DNA of 37,879 bases, taken from positions 2,771,277-2,809,155 of the forward strand of contig NZ_NXGA01000001.1 of assembly GCF_002802965.1 (NCBI RefSeq), written 5' to 3'. Origin of the DNA: Sporolactobacillus pectinivorans. GTDB taxonomy: Bacteria; Bacillota; Bacilli; Bacillales; Sporolactobacillaceae. Made by a program: the position numbers and the translations under genes. Below the pieces are notes generated by a model. The model made no database searches. It saw nothing but the letters and a program-made list of their open reading frames with translations, and was not told where the DNA came from. Shown in pieces: positions 15,274-23,415 of the stretch. Position 1 is the stretch's first letter. Each line of letters begins with the position of its first letter.

Positions 15274-15498
15274 TCAGTACACAACCGGCAGGTTATAGTC
15301 TATATCAGTAATTTCCAGTCTGAACCAGTCAAAATCCTCTGTTTCTTCTTTCCAGACGATCTCCGACTTGCAAGGTATTCTCATACCGTTAAATTCTCTA
15401 AATGCGGTATTGACACCGCCCCAATCGCTCAGGACATATTTCCCGTCGATTTCATCGAGCGGATTCTGAAATCCGATGGTCTGATAACAGCCTGTCAT
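15274..15498 (-). pseudogene. C-terminal remnant of a DUF6544-like protein
   Basis: The frame ends in FREFNGMRIPCKSEIVWKEE and FDWFRLEITDIDYN, matching the end of DUF6544-type proteins (pattern: NG-x-RIP-x-x-x-E-x-x-W...F-x-W-x-R-x-x-I-x-x-x-x-YN). The N-terminal two thirds are gone and there is no ribosome binding site at the ATG. Its order relative to the membrane module at 14886 is the reverse of a normal fused protein, which suggests two adjacent paralogues with a deletion between them. Confidence 0.55.
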
Positions 15499-15522
15499 TA
15501 GCAGAGATCGGCTGGCCTATAA

Positions 15523-15555
15523 AAAAATAACACCTTTCAAGCAAGTGTTATTTTT
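15523..15555. terminator. Bidirectional rho-independent terminator
   Basis: AAAAATAACAC (15523-15533) and GTGTTATTTTT (15545-15555) form a perfect 11-bp stem whose A/T ends give a T-run on both strands. Confidence 0.75.
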
Positions 15556-15726
15556 ACAATAAACATGTAATTTCAATCCACATCATTGACAAGATGTTAA
15601 TTATGTAGTTCATGTGTCTGCCGGTTAATGACCGGATGTTTCTTTTGAAAATCTCTCAGCAATGACGTCCCCATCTCTCCTCCTCACATCTTCAGGAAAA
15701 TTTGTATTACCTATCTCTACACTGTT

Positions 15727-15800
15727 GGGTATTTGCCCATATATCGCTTATGCAAATGACATGTGCACTCTTCTTCCAAGGAGTGCACACATGTCATTAA
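15727..15800. repeat. Dispersed hairpin element, copy 4
   Basis: GGGTATTTGCCCATATAT (15727-15744) is followed by GCTTATGCAA and then a hairpin, AATGACATGTGCACTC (15755-15770) with GAGTGCACACATGTCATT (15781-15798). The whole is closely similar to 19369-19438, including the bases between motif and hairpin and the TTAAC after it. Confidence 0.7.
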
Positions 15801-15862
15801 CAATAATAAAGTCATTAACACAATGACCACTTTTCCGATTGTCATCCATACTTTTCAACTCC

Positions 15863-16132
15863 CTAAAAGTATGACTTCACTCCATAAGGCTGCCGGTAAC
15901 TTTCAATTTTTATTACGAGATTAGCGGCGTCCGCCTGTGGATGATTTATAGCCGCGTCGCTCAAACCGCCTATGAAATCCACGTAATCGAGATGTCGTCT
16001 GTCTTGTCGCCTTTGAGAACGGATTTGCCGGTCGGCCTGCTCCAACAGTTCTTTGACCGGAGTTGAAGCTTTAATACGATTCCCGTTCCCATTGGCGGTT
16101 TTGTACGTGATCGTTACAAGAGGCTTGTTCAT
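15863..16132 (-). CDS. 89-residue conserved-looking protein of unknown function
   Basis: GGAGGT is 7 bases before the ATG, so translation is likely. The protein begins MNKPLVTITYKTANGNGNRI and has a charged central part, LLEQADRQIRSQRRQDRRHL, predicted helical, and a C-terminal ADAANLVIKIESYRQPYG. It has no membrane segment and no cysteines. The N-terminal strand pattern followed by a basic helix recalls small accessory proteins of plasmids or integrative elements, but I do not recognise the family. A 35-codon frame with its own ribosome binding site ends 4 bases before it, suggesting coupled translation. Confidence 0.65.
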   Translation of the reverse strand: MNKPLVTITYKTANGNGNRIKASTPVKELLEQADRQIRSQRRQDRRHLDYVDFIGGLSDAAINHPQADAANLVIKIESYRQPYGVKSYF

Positions 16133-16136
16133 TATG

Positions 16137-16244
16137 TTACCTCCGTTCAGTTTGGTCGTGGGCTGGTGATGAACGAAGGATGGTGAGAGGATGGTACTCG
16201 TGGCAACGGCTCCCCCATACGGAAAACAGCGGCTTCGGACACAT
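16137..16244 (-). CDS. Possible 35-residue upstream peptide, translationally coupled
   Basis: AGGAGG stands 5 bases before an ATG at 16242-16244. The frame reads MCPKPLFSVWGSRCHEYHPL and ends ERR-TAA at 16137-16139, inside the spacer between the next gene's ribosome binding site and its ATG. The composition is unremarkable. The tight stop/start arrangement makes a leader peptide or a small coupled gene plausible; no family is recognised. Confidence 0.4.
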   Translation of the reverse strand: MCPKPLFSVWGSRCHEYHPLTILRSSPAHDQTERR

Positions 16245-16326
16245 AAAGACCTCCTATTTCAAACCCTCAAAAGTAAAAAAGGACTCACTTATTAAGCCCT
16301 CCGCTACCATAACTTTCTGAAAAGAT

Positions 16327-16364
16327 AAGCAGCAGTTTTAATTTCCATTTCAAAACCGCTGCTT
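16327..16364. terminator. Hairpin AAGCAGC.GTTTT / AAAAC.GCTGCTT
   Basis: Thirteen-base arms (16327-16339, 16352-16364) match except for one pair. No clean T-run follows on either strand, so this is a structured intergenic hairpin, possibly terminating transcription from the right (MBL gene). Confidence 0.45.
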
Positions 16365-16619
16365 GACTGCCTGTTTATGATTTTTTGCAAAACCATTTAG
16401 CTACTCAACAACGGTTTAAGCTGATTGAGGGCACTACCGAGAATGATTGTCTATATTCGAAAATGTCTATTTTTAAATCCGTCAACAGATATGTTGCTCC
16501 TCAATCCGTTTTCTGAATTGGAGGTGATATTGCGTTCTACGATAATCTTTTATTGCCAAACTGTTACCAGCTGAAAAACAGTAGCCAGACACTTTCAGTG
16601 CGAGTACCGTAAATTACAC
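16365..16619. other. Intergenic, no gene seen
   Basis: This stretch carries TTGGAGGTGATATTGCG (about 16519-16535) on the plus strand, a ribosome-binding-like site without a following open frame of any length. Nothing else is supported. Confidence 0.3.
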
Positions 16620-17261
16620 TCAATTATATTGTAGAACCACAATTTCCGGGAGATTTCTGATATTTGATAAATTAACATCAAGCTCCTTATAATTTTTTGC
16701 ATCTTTTTTTGAAACTGCTATAAATGTGTCGACTTTTCCAACTATGAATCCGAGAATCCCCATTGCTTTCGTCCTGTAGTGCATCGGTATCACGACCGCC
16801 GGATTGAGCTGCTTCATGACTTCCGCTGCGCCGCTGGCACCCAATGTGACTCTCCCTCCTACAGGAAGGAACAATATATCCACTTTCCCGATTTCTTTGA
16901 TTTGTTCAGGACTCAATAGATGGCCCAGATCACCGCAATGGCAGACATTTAATCCGTCTATCTTAAAATTATAGACGATATTTTTGCCTCTTTTTGCCCC
17001 GGAAACATCGTCATGAAAGGTCAGTACGCCTTTAATGTCGATGCCTTCCTGTGAAAACACTCCTGGGTCCTTGATAAGCACAAAGTCCCCCTTAACCGCG
17101 CCGACATTGTTATGGTCGCTGTGATTATGACTGACTGTAACGATGTTCGCTTCAATCTCCGGCGGTTTATAGCAGAATAACTTATGCGGATCAATGACGA
17201 TCTTTGTGCCGTTTTCAGCCGTGAGCCTGAAGCACGATTGCCCAAACCATTTTATTTTCAT
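16620..17261 (-). CDS. MBL-fold metal-dependent hydrolase (UlaG-like group)
   Basis: This 213-residue metallo-beta-lactamase-fold protein is of the Lactamase_B_3/UlaG-like type. It begins MKIKWFGQSCFRL, then has the metal motif SHNHSDH (44-50, HxHxDH), HCGDLGH (His108, Asp111) and the last ligand in MHYRT (His161). These would bind two metal ions, usually Zn or Mn. The length fits the small stand-alone members of the family; the known relatives hydrolyse phosphodiester or lactone bonds but the substrate here cannot be told. GGAATGAGATGGA lies just before the ATG. It is downstream of the MFS remnant and the AraC gene on the same strand. Confidence 0.9.
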   Translation of the reverse strand: MKIKWFGQSCFRLTAENGTKIVIDPHKLFCYKPPEIEANIVTVSHNHSDHNNVGAVKGDFVLIKDPGVFSQEGIDIKGVLTFHDDVSGAKRGKNIVYNFKIDGLNVCHCGDLGHLLSPEQIKEIGKVDILFLPVGGRVTLGASGAAEVMKQLNPAVVIPMHYRTKAMGILGFIVGKVDTFIAVSKKDAKNYKELDVNLSNIRNLPEIVVLQYN

Positions 17262-17341
17262 AATTCCATCTCATTCCTTTTCTAAGAACTTATTCGGTTT
17301 TGCTCAATTTCTTATACACTCTGAAATAGACCCATACAACA

Positions 17342-18121
17342 TTAAGCAACATCAATGCGCAGGTGACTTAGAAAACCGGCTACTATCAGTGAAATCATAA
17401 TTACCTTATGCGCGCCAATTTTGTCAGAAAGTTTTCCCAGCCTTGGTGCGGAGATAATATTTGAAAGTCCTATTGCCGAGAAAAACAACCCGGAAATCAG
17501 TACAATATGACTTGCATTGAGGCTTAATTGAGATACATACTCAGTCATAATCGGTTCAATCGAATATAGCCCTATATTCAAGACAAAAAAGGTTATCAAT
17601 ATTACGACAGTCAGCTCTTTTTGCGAAACTGAATTCCATATTTCCCGCGACCCTTGTGACTTTTTATCATACCGGACAAAGGATTCCCTTACAAATAGCA
17701 GAGTGATAATAAAAGAAATCAAAAGGAGTCCGCTTATAATGAAATATACGGCCTGCAAACCTAGAGCAGCTTCTACCAATTCACTGATCGTCGGCCCTAA
17801 AGAACCAGCAATTGATGCGGTTGAAAGAGTCCCTAACGCATAACCGACATGTTCCCTATCCGTTTTTTGGTTACAGGCTGTACTATATCCTGTGATGGCC
17901 CCCTGTACGATACTGAGTGCGATCAGAATATATACGCTAGGAGCGAAACCCATCAGTAAATAGACGATGCTCATTCCAATACCCACCCGAAGAATCATCA
18001 GTTTTCGACCAACTTTATAGGCATAACTTTCCCCTGTTAAAAAAATCGACCTCCATTCACCTTTTGATTTTAGAAAGAATAACGGTTGAAAGCCATACAC
18101 AATTCTAAAATTCATACACAT
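17342..18121 (-). pseudogene. MFS drug-efflux transporter truncated at both ends
   Basis: The core is clearly an MFS pump of the MdtG-like type: KVGRKLMILRVGIGMSIVYL, ALSIVQGAITGYSTACNQ, and in the second half LGKLSDKIGAHKVIM. The first helix pair before KVGRK is missing; it is replaced by an unrelated-looking stretch (about 18030-18121) that overlaps the end of the AraC gene. At the other end the reading stops after IVAGFLSHLRIDVA, losing the last four or so helices. 259 codons remain of about 390-400. It lies directly downstream of the AraC gene, which may once have controlled it. Confidence 0.8.
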
Positions 18122-18935
18122 TCTTGCTATAAAATTCTGATGGACTTAATCCCTCTATTCTTTTAAATGTCCTACTGAAATAGAACTCGTTGGTGTATCC
18201 CAGCTCATATGCCACTTCTTTTACCTTTTTATTGCCCTCAATAAGCAGCTCTTTGGCCTTGTCGATTTTCATTTTATTAAAGTACGCAATAATTGGATAG
18301 CCCGTTGCATCTTTGAATGTTCGGGATAAATAGAATGTGGACAATCTGGCTATCCCGGATAATTCTTCTAAAGTAATCTTTCTATTGATATTCTGACGCA
18401 TATATTCTATTATCCGGTCAATCTTCAAAGATATAGCATGATTTTTGTTCTGTTTTTTACTGTTTTGAGAAATCAGAATAAGCAATCGCCGAAGTAATGT
18501 TCCGGCAATAAACTCATAGCTTGGCCCCTTGTTATTCCAAGTATCCAAGAGCTTTTCAAACAGCTCTACCGCAGGGGTATAGTCCGTTATTTCTTGGGCC
18601 GATGGCTGATGTAAGGTTCGGATATTCTGCTGATACTTCCATTTTCCGTCAGAATCAAGTGCCATACACGAGCCGCTGAAATGCACCGTCATATAATGTT
18701 CGGGATTTTGAGCACGTGGTTCGATTGTTAGTTGTACACCGGGAGGAATATAGAACAGCATTCCCCTTTTCATCGTATATCTGTTTTCTCCAATTACGAT
18801 ATGGCCGTTCCCCTCGCAAACGAAGATCAGTTCATGATGTTGCAATGTCCTTGTAACTCCGTTCAGAACTCTTACCGGATCCGTTAATTTTTGCCCTGTA
18901 CAGTAATGTATTTGACATAATATATCCGTTACCAT
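18105..18935 (-). CDS. AraC-family transcriptional regulator with cupin sensor domain
   Basis: This is a 276-residue regulator. The N-terminal half is a cupin-like ligand domain (ELIFVCEGNGHIVIGENRY and LFYIPPGVQLTI at about 35-80). The C-terminal hundred residues carry the two AraC helix-turn-helix units, KITLEELSGIARLSTFYLSR and KVKEVAYELGYTNEFYFSRT, then the signature end GLSPSEF. A TTG at 18947 is in frame, but GGAGG (18941-18945) is 5 bases before the ATG at 18935, which I take as start. It precedes a broken MFS gene and the MBL hydrolase on the same strand. The ligand is unknown; the cupin type often senses sugars. Confidence 0.92.
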   Translation of the reverse strand: MVTDILCQIHYCTGQKLTDPVRVLNGVTRTLQHHELIFVCEGNGHIVIGENRYTMKRGMLFYIPPGVQLTIEPRAQNPEHYMTVHFSGSCMALDSDGKWKYQQNIRTLHQPSAQEITDYTPAVELFEKLLDTWNNKGPSYEFIAGTLLRRLLILISQNSKKQNKNHAISLKIDRIIEYMRQNINRKITLEELSGIARLSTFYLSRTFKDATGYPIIAYFNKMKIDKAKELLIEGNKKVKEVAYELGYTNEFYFSRTFKRIEGLSPSEFYSKNVYEF

Positions 18936-19356
18936 ACTTTCCTCCAAAGTGATGTGAGCATTGAGAAATTTGTAATTTATCCTGCAACAGTTCTACTGCA
19001 AAGGCTGCAGGTCAGCTTAACGCATCCGCCTCTCCATGTAAAGCCGTGTATAGTATTATTATTTGCTAATTGCCAAATACTACATTCCCTAATTGCACTA
19101 ACACTCTCTTGATCTTGGTTCCATCAAGTTGATCAAAATCAAATACCCATACAAGAGTGTGTCAGGTAATTCAAGCATAGATTATACTGAATGAGATGTT
19201 TCTTCATCAATTATTTTTCAATGATTTAAAAACCTTAATTAGGCTCACCGCCAGAGCTAGATCGAGCAATATTCAGAGACATGCAGGTACTATCACAACT
19301 CACTAATAAACCAGCGCACATTTAAAATAATTAGTAGCACAATGTTTATGATTAAT
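18936..19356. other. Intergenic region upstream of araC
   Basis: No gene is seen. ACACTCT (about 19104) and AGAGTGT (about 19165) form an inverted repeat around CAAATACCCATAC (about 19150-19162), a truncated relative of the dispersed CCCATA motif. AraC promoter elements could not be placed with confidence. Confidence 0.3.
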
Positions 19357-19438
19357 GAAATAAACATAGGTATTTACCCATATATTTGCTTGTGCAAATG
19401 ACACGGGCACTTCTTTCTAGGAGTGCCCGTGTCATTAA
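19357..19438. repeat. Dispersed repeat copy 3 with adjoining hairpin
   Basis: The 27-bp core (19357-19383) equals copy 1 apart from the last base. It runs into GCTTGTGCAA and a perfect 15-bp hairpin, AATGACACGGGCACT (19397-19411) with AGTGCCCGTGTCATT (19422-19436). This copy links the two halves of the family: the upstream core shared with 6532 and 8674 and the downstream hairpin shared with 15755. Confidence 0.75.
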
Positions 19439-19756
19439 CTATAAAGTAATAAATTCCACAAACACCATTTTTGTGAACAATTATGTTTAGCACAACGCCA
19501 TTCGTTCATAGTTGTAACAAATTTGAAGAAGTTTTTCCCATACCATCCGGAACTTGAATAATTCCTTCTTTGTCAAAATAGCATTTTTAATCATGAGCGC
19601 GACATCCCTGATTTCGTTACTCGTAATAAGCCCTTCTCTCAGATAAATCACCGTTCTTGTTGACTAACACCTGTACATAGATAGTTGCCGATAAAACTGC
19701 GATAACGCAAAGAGGTAACACACCCAAACCATCTAACGTCTTTGTCATGATGATGT
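19439..19756. other. Decayed sequence with a 53-codon minus-strand frame
   Basis: On the minus strand, a frame ending at 19487-19489 contains TSNEIRDVALMIKNAILTKK and LFKFRMVWEKLLQICYNYE; another short frame starting near 19749 is a single hydrophobic helix (LGVLPLCVIAVLSATIYVQV). Neither has a good start or a recognised family. Both lie just downstream of the MazE-like remnant and may be parts of a lost toxin or mobile module. Confidence 0.3.
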
Positions 19757-19929
19757 CTACAGCCAGTTTCTAATCGGGCTTGTTATGATTGCACCATCTT
19801 TTACCCATAATTTTACTTGTTGCTTTCCTTTAGATTTAAAGCATCAACGAATGATGTAGAAATTCTGATAACCTTAGTAATTTTCCACCCGTCGATCATG
19901 GAAGAAAGCTCTAATTGCTGATTGTCCAT
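19757..19929 (-). pseudogene. Frameshifted MazE/AbrB-type antitoxin
   Basis: The first frame reads GWKITKVIRISTSFVDALNL then KESNK and a stop; one shift later it continues QQVKLWVKDGAIITSPI. Joined, this is the SpoVT-AbrB fold of MazE antitoxins (WGNS-x-x-VRIP-x-x-x-x-x-AL-x-LKEGD-x-V-x-L...DG-x-I-x-I-x-P). A GGAAGTG site lies 7 or so bases before the ATG. No MazF-like toxin frame follows, so it is an orphan remnant. Confidence 0.65.
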
Positions 19930-20168
19930 CTTCAATCACTTCCAAGATTTATAGTTTTAATTTAGTTACCTTTTATCCCGTACTGAATAAGCTATGATAT
20001 AACTTAACTTCATCTAAGCTATTGTAGCTACTAATGAATTGAATAGTCCTTTTTTCATTGTTACTCCGTAGTGCCTTTTTCAATTTGAGAATTCTCACAA
20101 GGTTACGGGCAATACCCTCATAGCCTGTATAGAATCTGACCTGATTATCCAAGTGGGTATAAGTGTCA
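19930..20168. other. Unassigned minus-strand open frame
   Basis: A frame without ATG, ending at 19973-19975, reads VRFYTGYEGIARNLVRILKL, KKALRSNNEKRTIQFISSYN and SLDEVKLYHSLFSTG. The composition looks protein-like (basic, helical), so it may be the end of a decayed gene. I do not recognise it. Confidence 0.3.
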
Positions 20169-20620
20169 TTAGGGATACATATAATTTCTTAAGAGGCCTT
20201 CTTTTTCAAAGCCAAGTTTTGTCAATAATTGATTAGATGCTTTATTCTCAATAAATACGACTGCTCCGATACGTGCTAACTCAAGTTCTTTAAATCCATA
20301 CGTTACAATTTTAGGAGCTGCTTCATAAGCACAGCCTTTTCGCCAATGTTGCGGATGAAGTTCATACCCTATTCATCCCTTCTATTTTTGCAAGACCAGA
20401 CGCTAAACCCTATCGTTCCTATAATTAATGCTGTCCCTTCCTTTTATGTGAATCCCCCATCTAATACCTCATTTTCCTTCATAGTTTCTTGCAAAATAAT
20501 TCCTCGAGTCTTGTTAAAGTATCCTGTCCATAATAGCGTGTCACATCGTTATTGGAAAAGCAATTAAAGATGCCTTGTGCGTCTTCGTTTAAGATTTCCT
20601 TCAATAGCAGTCTTTCTCAT
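20169..20620 (-). pseudogene. Degraded GNAT (RimJ-like) acetyltransferase
   Basis: Three pieces in shifting frames line up with a RimJ/RimL-type N-acetyltransferase. LKEILNEDAQGIFNCFSNND then VTRYYGQDTLTRLE is near 20613-20500. A shortened middle, GTALIIGTIGF, follows, then GYELHPQHWRKGCAYEAAPK, LELARIGAVVFIENKASNQL and LTKLGFEKEGLLRNYMYP to the stop at 20169. The acetyl-CoA loop (normally Q/R-x-x-G-x-G/A) reads RKGCAYEA. At least two frameshifts and a deletion make it non-functional. Confidence 0.8.
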
Positions 20621-20625
20621 ATGGA

Positions 20626-20806
20626 AAATGGAAAACATTTACTATTAAAGATTATTGGATTCGAATTGTTTTTGTCAAAATGAAATTGGCCACTTGATGC
20701 GCGGCATCCGTCAACTATTCACAAATTGAACAATTCCCCCCTTTCACATATACAATTCTAGCAATTTTCCCCTTCGCTGTCTCGATAATTCCAAATGTAT
20801 GAATAG
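20626..20806. other. Intergenic, no gene seen
   Basis: AT-rich sequence between the GNAT remnant and the hairpin after the glycosyltransferase. No supported feature. Confidence 0.3.
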
Positions 20807-20842
20807 GACACTGATCGACGCACATTGCATCGATCAGTGTCC
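20807..20842. terminator. Perfect 13-bp hairpin after the GT39 gene
   Basis: GGACACTGATCGA (20807-20819) and TCGATCAGTGTCC (20830-20842) pair without mismatch over a 10-base loop. It sits about 185 bases past the glycosyltransferase stop on the minus strand. No T-run follows, so it may be a processing or stability element rather than a simple terminator. Confidence 0.5.
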
Positions 20843-21027
20843 TCAGGTTTTCCCATCTTGAATAAGGTAAATTATTTCATGTGCCAATAATCTTTAAGAA
20901 TAAACTAACTTGTCGATTATTCAGCCAAAAAATATATATGTCAGATGTAAAAGATTTAAATGCCCCATCGATAAAGATCCACCTGACAGCAGGCGCTAGT
21001 ATCCGCATACTCAATTGTTTCATCAAA

Positions 21028-23139
21028 TCATTTCGCAGCTGTTTTCTCGACATACTCATATAACTGTGCACTGCCGAGCTCACCCAATCTTTTTCCGCTA
21101 CGTTGACTAGAGTTCGTTGCCGTATCCTCCCATTCCGCAGTTGGTACGGGCTTGCAGTTCTTCTCAATCCAGTTTATATTCTGTGACTGTGTACTGGACC
21201 CTCCGATGAAACCACCGAGTTGTGCATAATTACCGAAATTGGAATTTCCCTGATTTCTAAAACCGCTAAATTTTGTTCCATTCCCACTACCAAACCCAGA
21301 TCGGAACTGGTTGGAACTCTTTTTATTCCTATTCAGCGATGTAGATCCTCCTGCGGAAATTAGGAAATACTTGACCTTCCCCTCTTTAGCTAACGTTTGC
21401 AGTTGCGAGGGAGTGATAGCCGGGTCGGTACCGCGGAATCCGCCCATCGCCATTACGGGAAGTCCAGTATCTAGAATGTATGGGGCGGCGATCGTGGCAT
21501 TTTGAGTTACTAATAGATATCTACCTTGATAGTGGTTTATTAAAAAGCTCAGCAATTTCTCATTCACGTTGGCATTGTCCTGTCCCAAGCCAAAAATACC
21601 ACCAGAAAAATTGTAATTTCCGTAGTTTGAAGACACCCGTGGGCCGGCAGTTGGGTTGGATCCGTTTCCTGCATATGTCAGTGTACTATACGACCAATAG
21701 GCCGGAATGACCGCCATACTGAACAAGGACGCACCTACCATTGTCCAGGAAAAGAGACGTTTATGATTTGTCACAATGGTAAATACCAGCGCCATCAAGG
21801 CGATAACGACGCCGATACCAACCAATGCTGTGAAAATTCCTCGTAGATTTGCGTACGACCAGACCAAATGCAACTGATATACTGCCATACCAACCAATAC
21901 GATGATAGCACCTAGAATGACCTTCCATTTGTGATGCAAATAGTGACGAATTTCTCCAAACCCAATGCCTACCATCGCTGCAATGGCAGGTGCCATGGTC
22001 ACCATATAGTAAGTATGCATTGCAGAGACGAACGTGAAGTATAGCACTGTGGTCGCAAACCATGTACCCCACATTGCGACAGATGGTCCGGCAGTTGCTA
22101 ATTTTTCCGATTTACGACGATATCTTAAGAGAGCTAAGACAAATCCAACTATGCCAAGGGGCAGCCACCATCCAACTTGTTCAGCGTCACTTCCGGTGAA
22201 TAGCCGGAAAAAATCATTGGTCTGCTCGCGGTATTGAGAGCTGATATGGAACGAACTCGCACTATTTCTGGTAATTCCATTTCCAAAATTATGGCTCACC
22301 CCTGCTGTGCGTGCAAAGTTCCGCATTCCCCCATTTCCACCGTGCATTCCAGTGACCCGCTGAATTCCATCGTATCCGAATGCCAGATTTATTTCGCTGT
22401 TTGTTTGGGTACTGCCTACCCACGGTCTATCTTGAGCTGGCACTGCATCCACAATCACAGCCCAGGATAAAGAGACAATGGTTAAGACACAGGCAGCTAA
22501 GAATAGATGCATGATTTTGGTTCGAATTTTAAGTCCCTTCACTAATGCATAGCCAACAATCATGGCTGGCAAGACCAAGAACGCTTCAGCAAACTTAACG
22601 TTAAATCCGATGCCGAGCACCCCTGCTGCAGTAAGCAACCAAAAAAGTCTGTGTTTTCCTCCTTCAATGGCTTTCAGCAGTGCCATCGCAGCAATTAATA
22701 GCACTGTTGTAAGAATGCTATCAATAGTGTTGTTTCGATTGGTAGCTACAGATAGCGGAGTAATTGCTAGTAAAAATGCAGCAATCAGTCCTGGGATATA
22801 ACCATGTTTTTTGGATATCAGATAATAGAGGATAAAAACCGAAATAACCCCCGATAATGCCTCCGGGATCAGGATGCTCCAGCCATGGAAGCCAAAAATC
22901 CAGGCACTGAGGGTTTGAATCCAAAATCCCACTGGGGGTTTGTCAATGGTGATGAATCCACTTGGATCAAACGAAAGGAAGAAAAAGTTATGAAAACTTT
23001 GCAGCATGCTCTTTACAGCTGCTGCGTAATACGTGTTTGCATACCCATTTTGAGATAAATTCCAGAAGTCAAGAAAGACGGATATAAATCCAATGAGAAT
23101 AAGCCATACATGCCTCGGATAAACCCGAAGATTTTTCAC
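21028..23139 (-). CDS. GT39-family membrane glycosyltransferase, YkcB-like
   Basis: This is a 703-residue polytopic GT-C glycosyltransferase of the ArnT/PMT type, closest in pattern to Bacillus YkcB. It uses a lipid-phosphate sugar to modify cell-surface material. WNLSQNGYANTYYAAAV and TIDKPPVGFW (DKPP at about 66-69) are the first external loop motifs. Eleven or more helices follow. The C-terminal soluble part contains a Gly/Asn/Ser/Phe-rich stretch (FRSGFGSGNGTKFSGFRNQG, about 600-630) before ENWIEKNC-like conserved residues. The open frame begins at a GTG at 23148, but AGAGGTGG (23145-23152) overlaps that and is correctly spaced for the GTG at 23137-23139, so I use the latter. No partner gene such as ykcC is adjacent. 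Confidence 0.88.
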   Translation of the reverse strand: MKNLRVYPRHVWLILIGFISVFLDFWNLSQNGYANTYYAAAVKSMLQSFHNFFFLSFDPSGFITIDKPPVGFWIQTLSAWIFGFHGWSILIPEALSGVISVFILYYLISKKHGYIPGLIAAFLLAITPLSVATNRNNTIDSILTTVLLIAAMALLKAIEGGKHRLFWLLTAAGVLGIGFNVKFAEAFLVLPAMIVGYALVKGLKIRTKIMHLFLAACVLTIVSLSWAVIVDAVPAQDRPWVGSTQTNSEINLAFGYDGIQRVTGMHGGNGGMRNFARTAGVSHNFGNGITRNSASSFHISSQYREQTNDFFRLFTGSDAEQVGWWLPLGIVGFVLALLRYRRKSEKLATAGPSVAMWGTWFATTVLYFTFVSAMHTYYMVTMAPAIAAMVGIGFGEIRHYLHHKWKVILGAIIVLVGMAVYQLHLVWSYANLRGIFTALVGIGVVIALMALVFTIVTNHKRLFSWTMVGASLFSMAVIPAYWSYSTLTYAGNGSNPTAGPRVSSNYGNYNFSGGIFGLGQDNANVNEKLLSFLINHYQGRYLLVTQNATIAAPYILDTGLPVMAMGGFRGTDPAITPSQLQTLAKEGKVKYFLISAGGSTSLNRNKKSSNQFRSGFGSGNGTKFSGFRNQGNSNFGNYAQLGGFIGGSSTQSQNINWIEKNCKPVPTAEWEDTATNSSQRSGKRLGELGSAQLYEYVEKTAAK

Positions 23140-23415
23140 TGAAACCACCTCTATTCTTATTGTGGTGAAAATCCAGATTTGATGTGCATCCTAAAATTGG
23201 ACAGGACAGTTTGTTTATGATGCCGGTCAATTCTCAACCCGAAGCCGTTCGTTTTCTGTCCCCAGTGCTCTCAGGTATTTTGTATCTCTCTGCATTTTAT
23301 CTTGATTACTTTTTATACAGTTCTTTATGTAGTTATTTTGAAATTTTTTGTCTGTCTTCCTGTGTTTCCCCAGCAGTGAAACGTCCCTTCTTTCGATTAT
23401 GATCTGAGCATAACA
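23140..23415. other. Intergenic upstream of the GT39 gene
   Basis: No gene supported. The 72-codon frame here (23184-23402) is hydrophobic by composition only and has no ribosome binding site. Confidence 0.3.

Noticed and set aside
15755..19436. CRISPR-like array from repeated hairpins
   Set aside because: The copies are kilobases apart, with no regular repeat-spacer pattern and no cas genes.
21308..22924. Several plus- and minus-strand frames of 60-103 codons within the GT39 gene
   Set aside because: They are shadows of a clearly coding frame and have no ribosome binding sites or family features.
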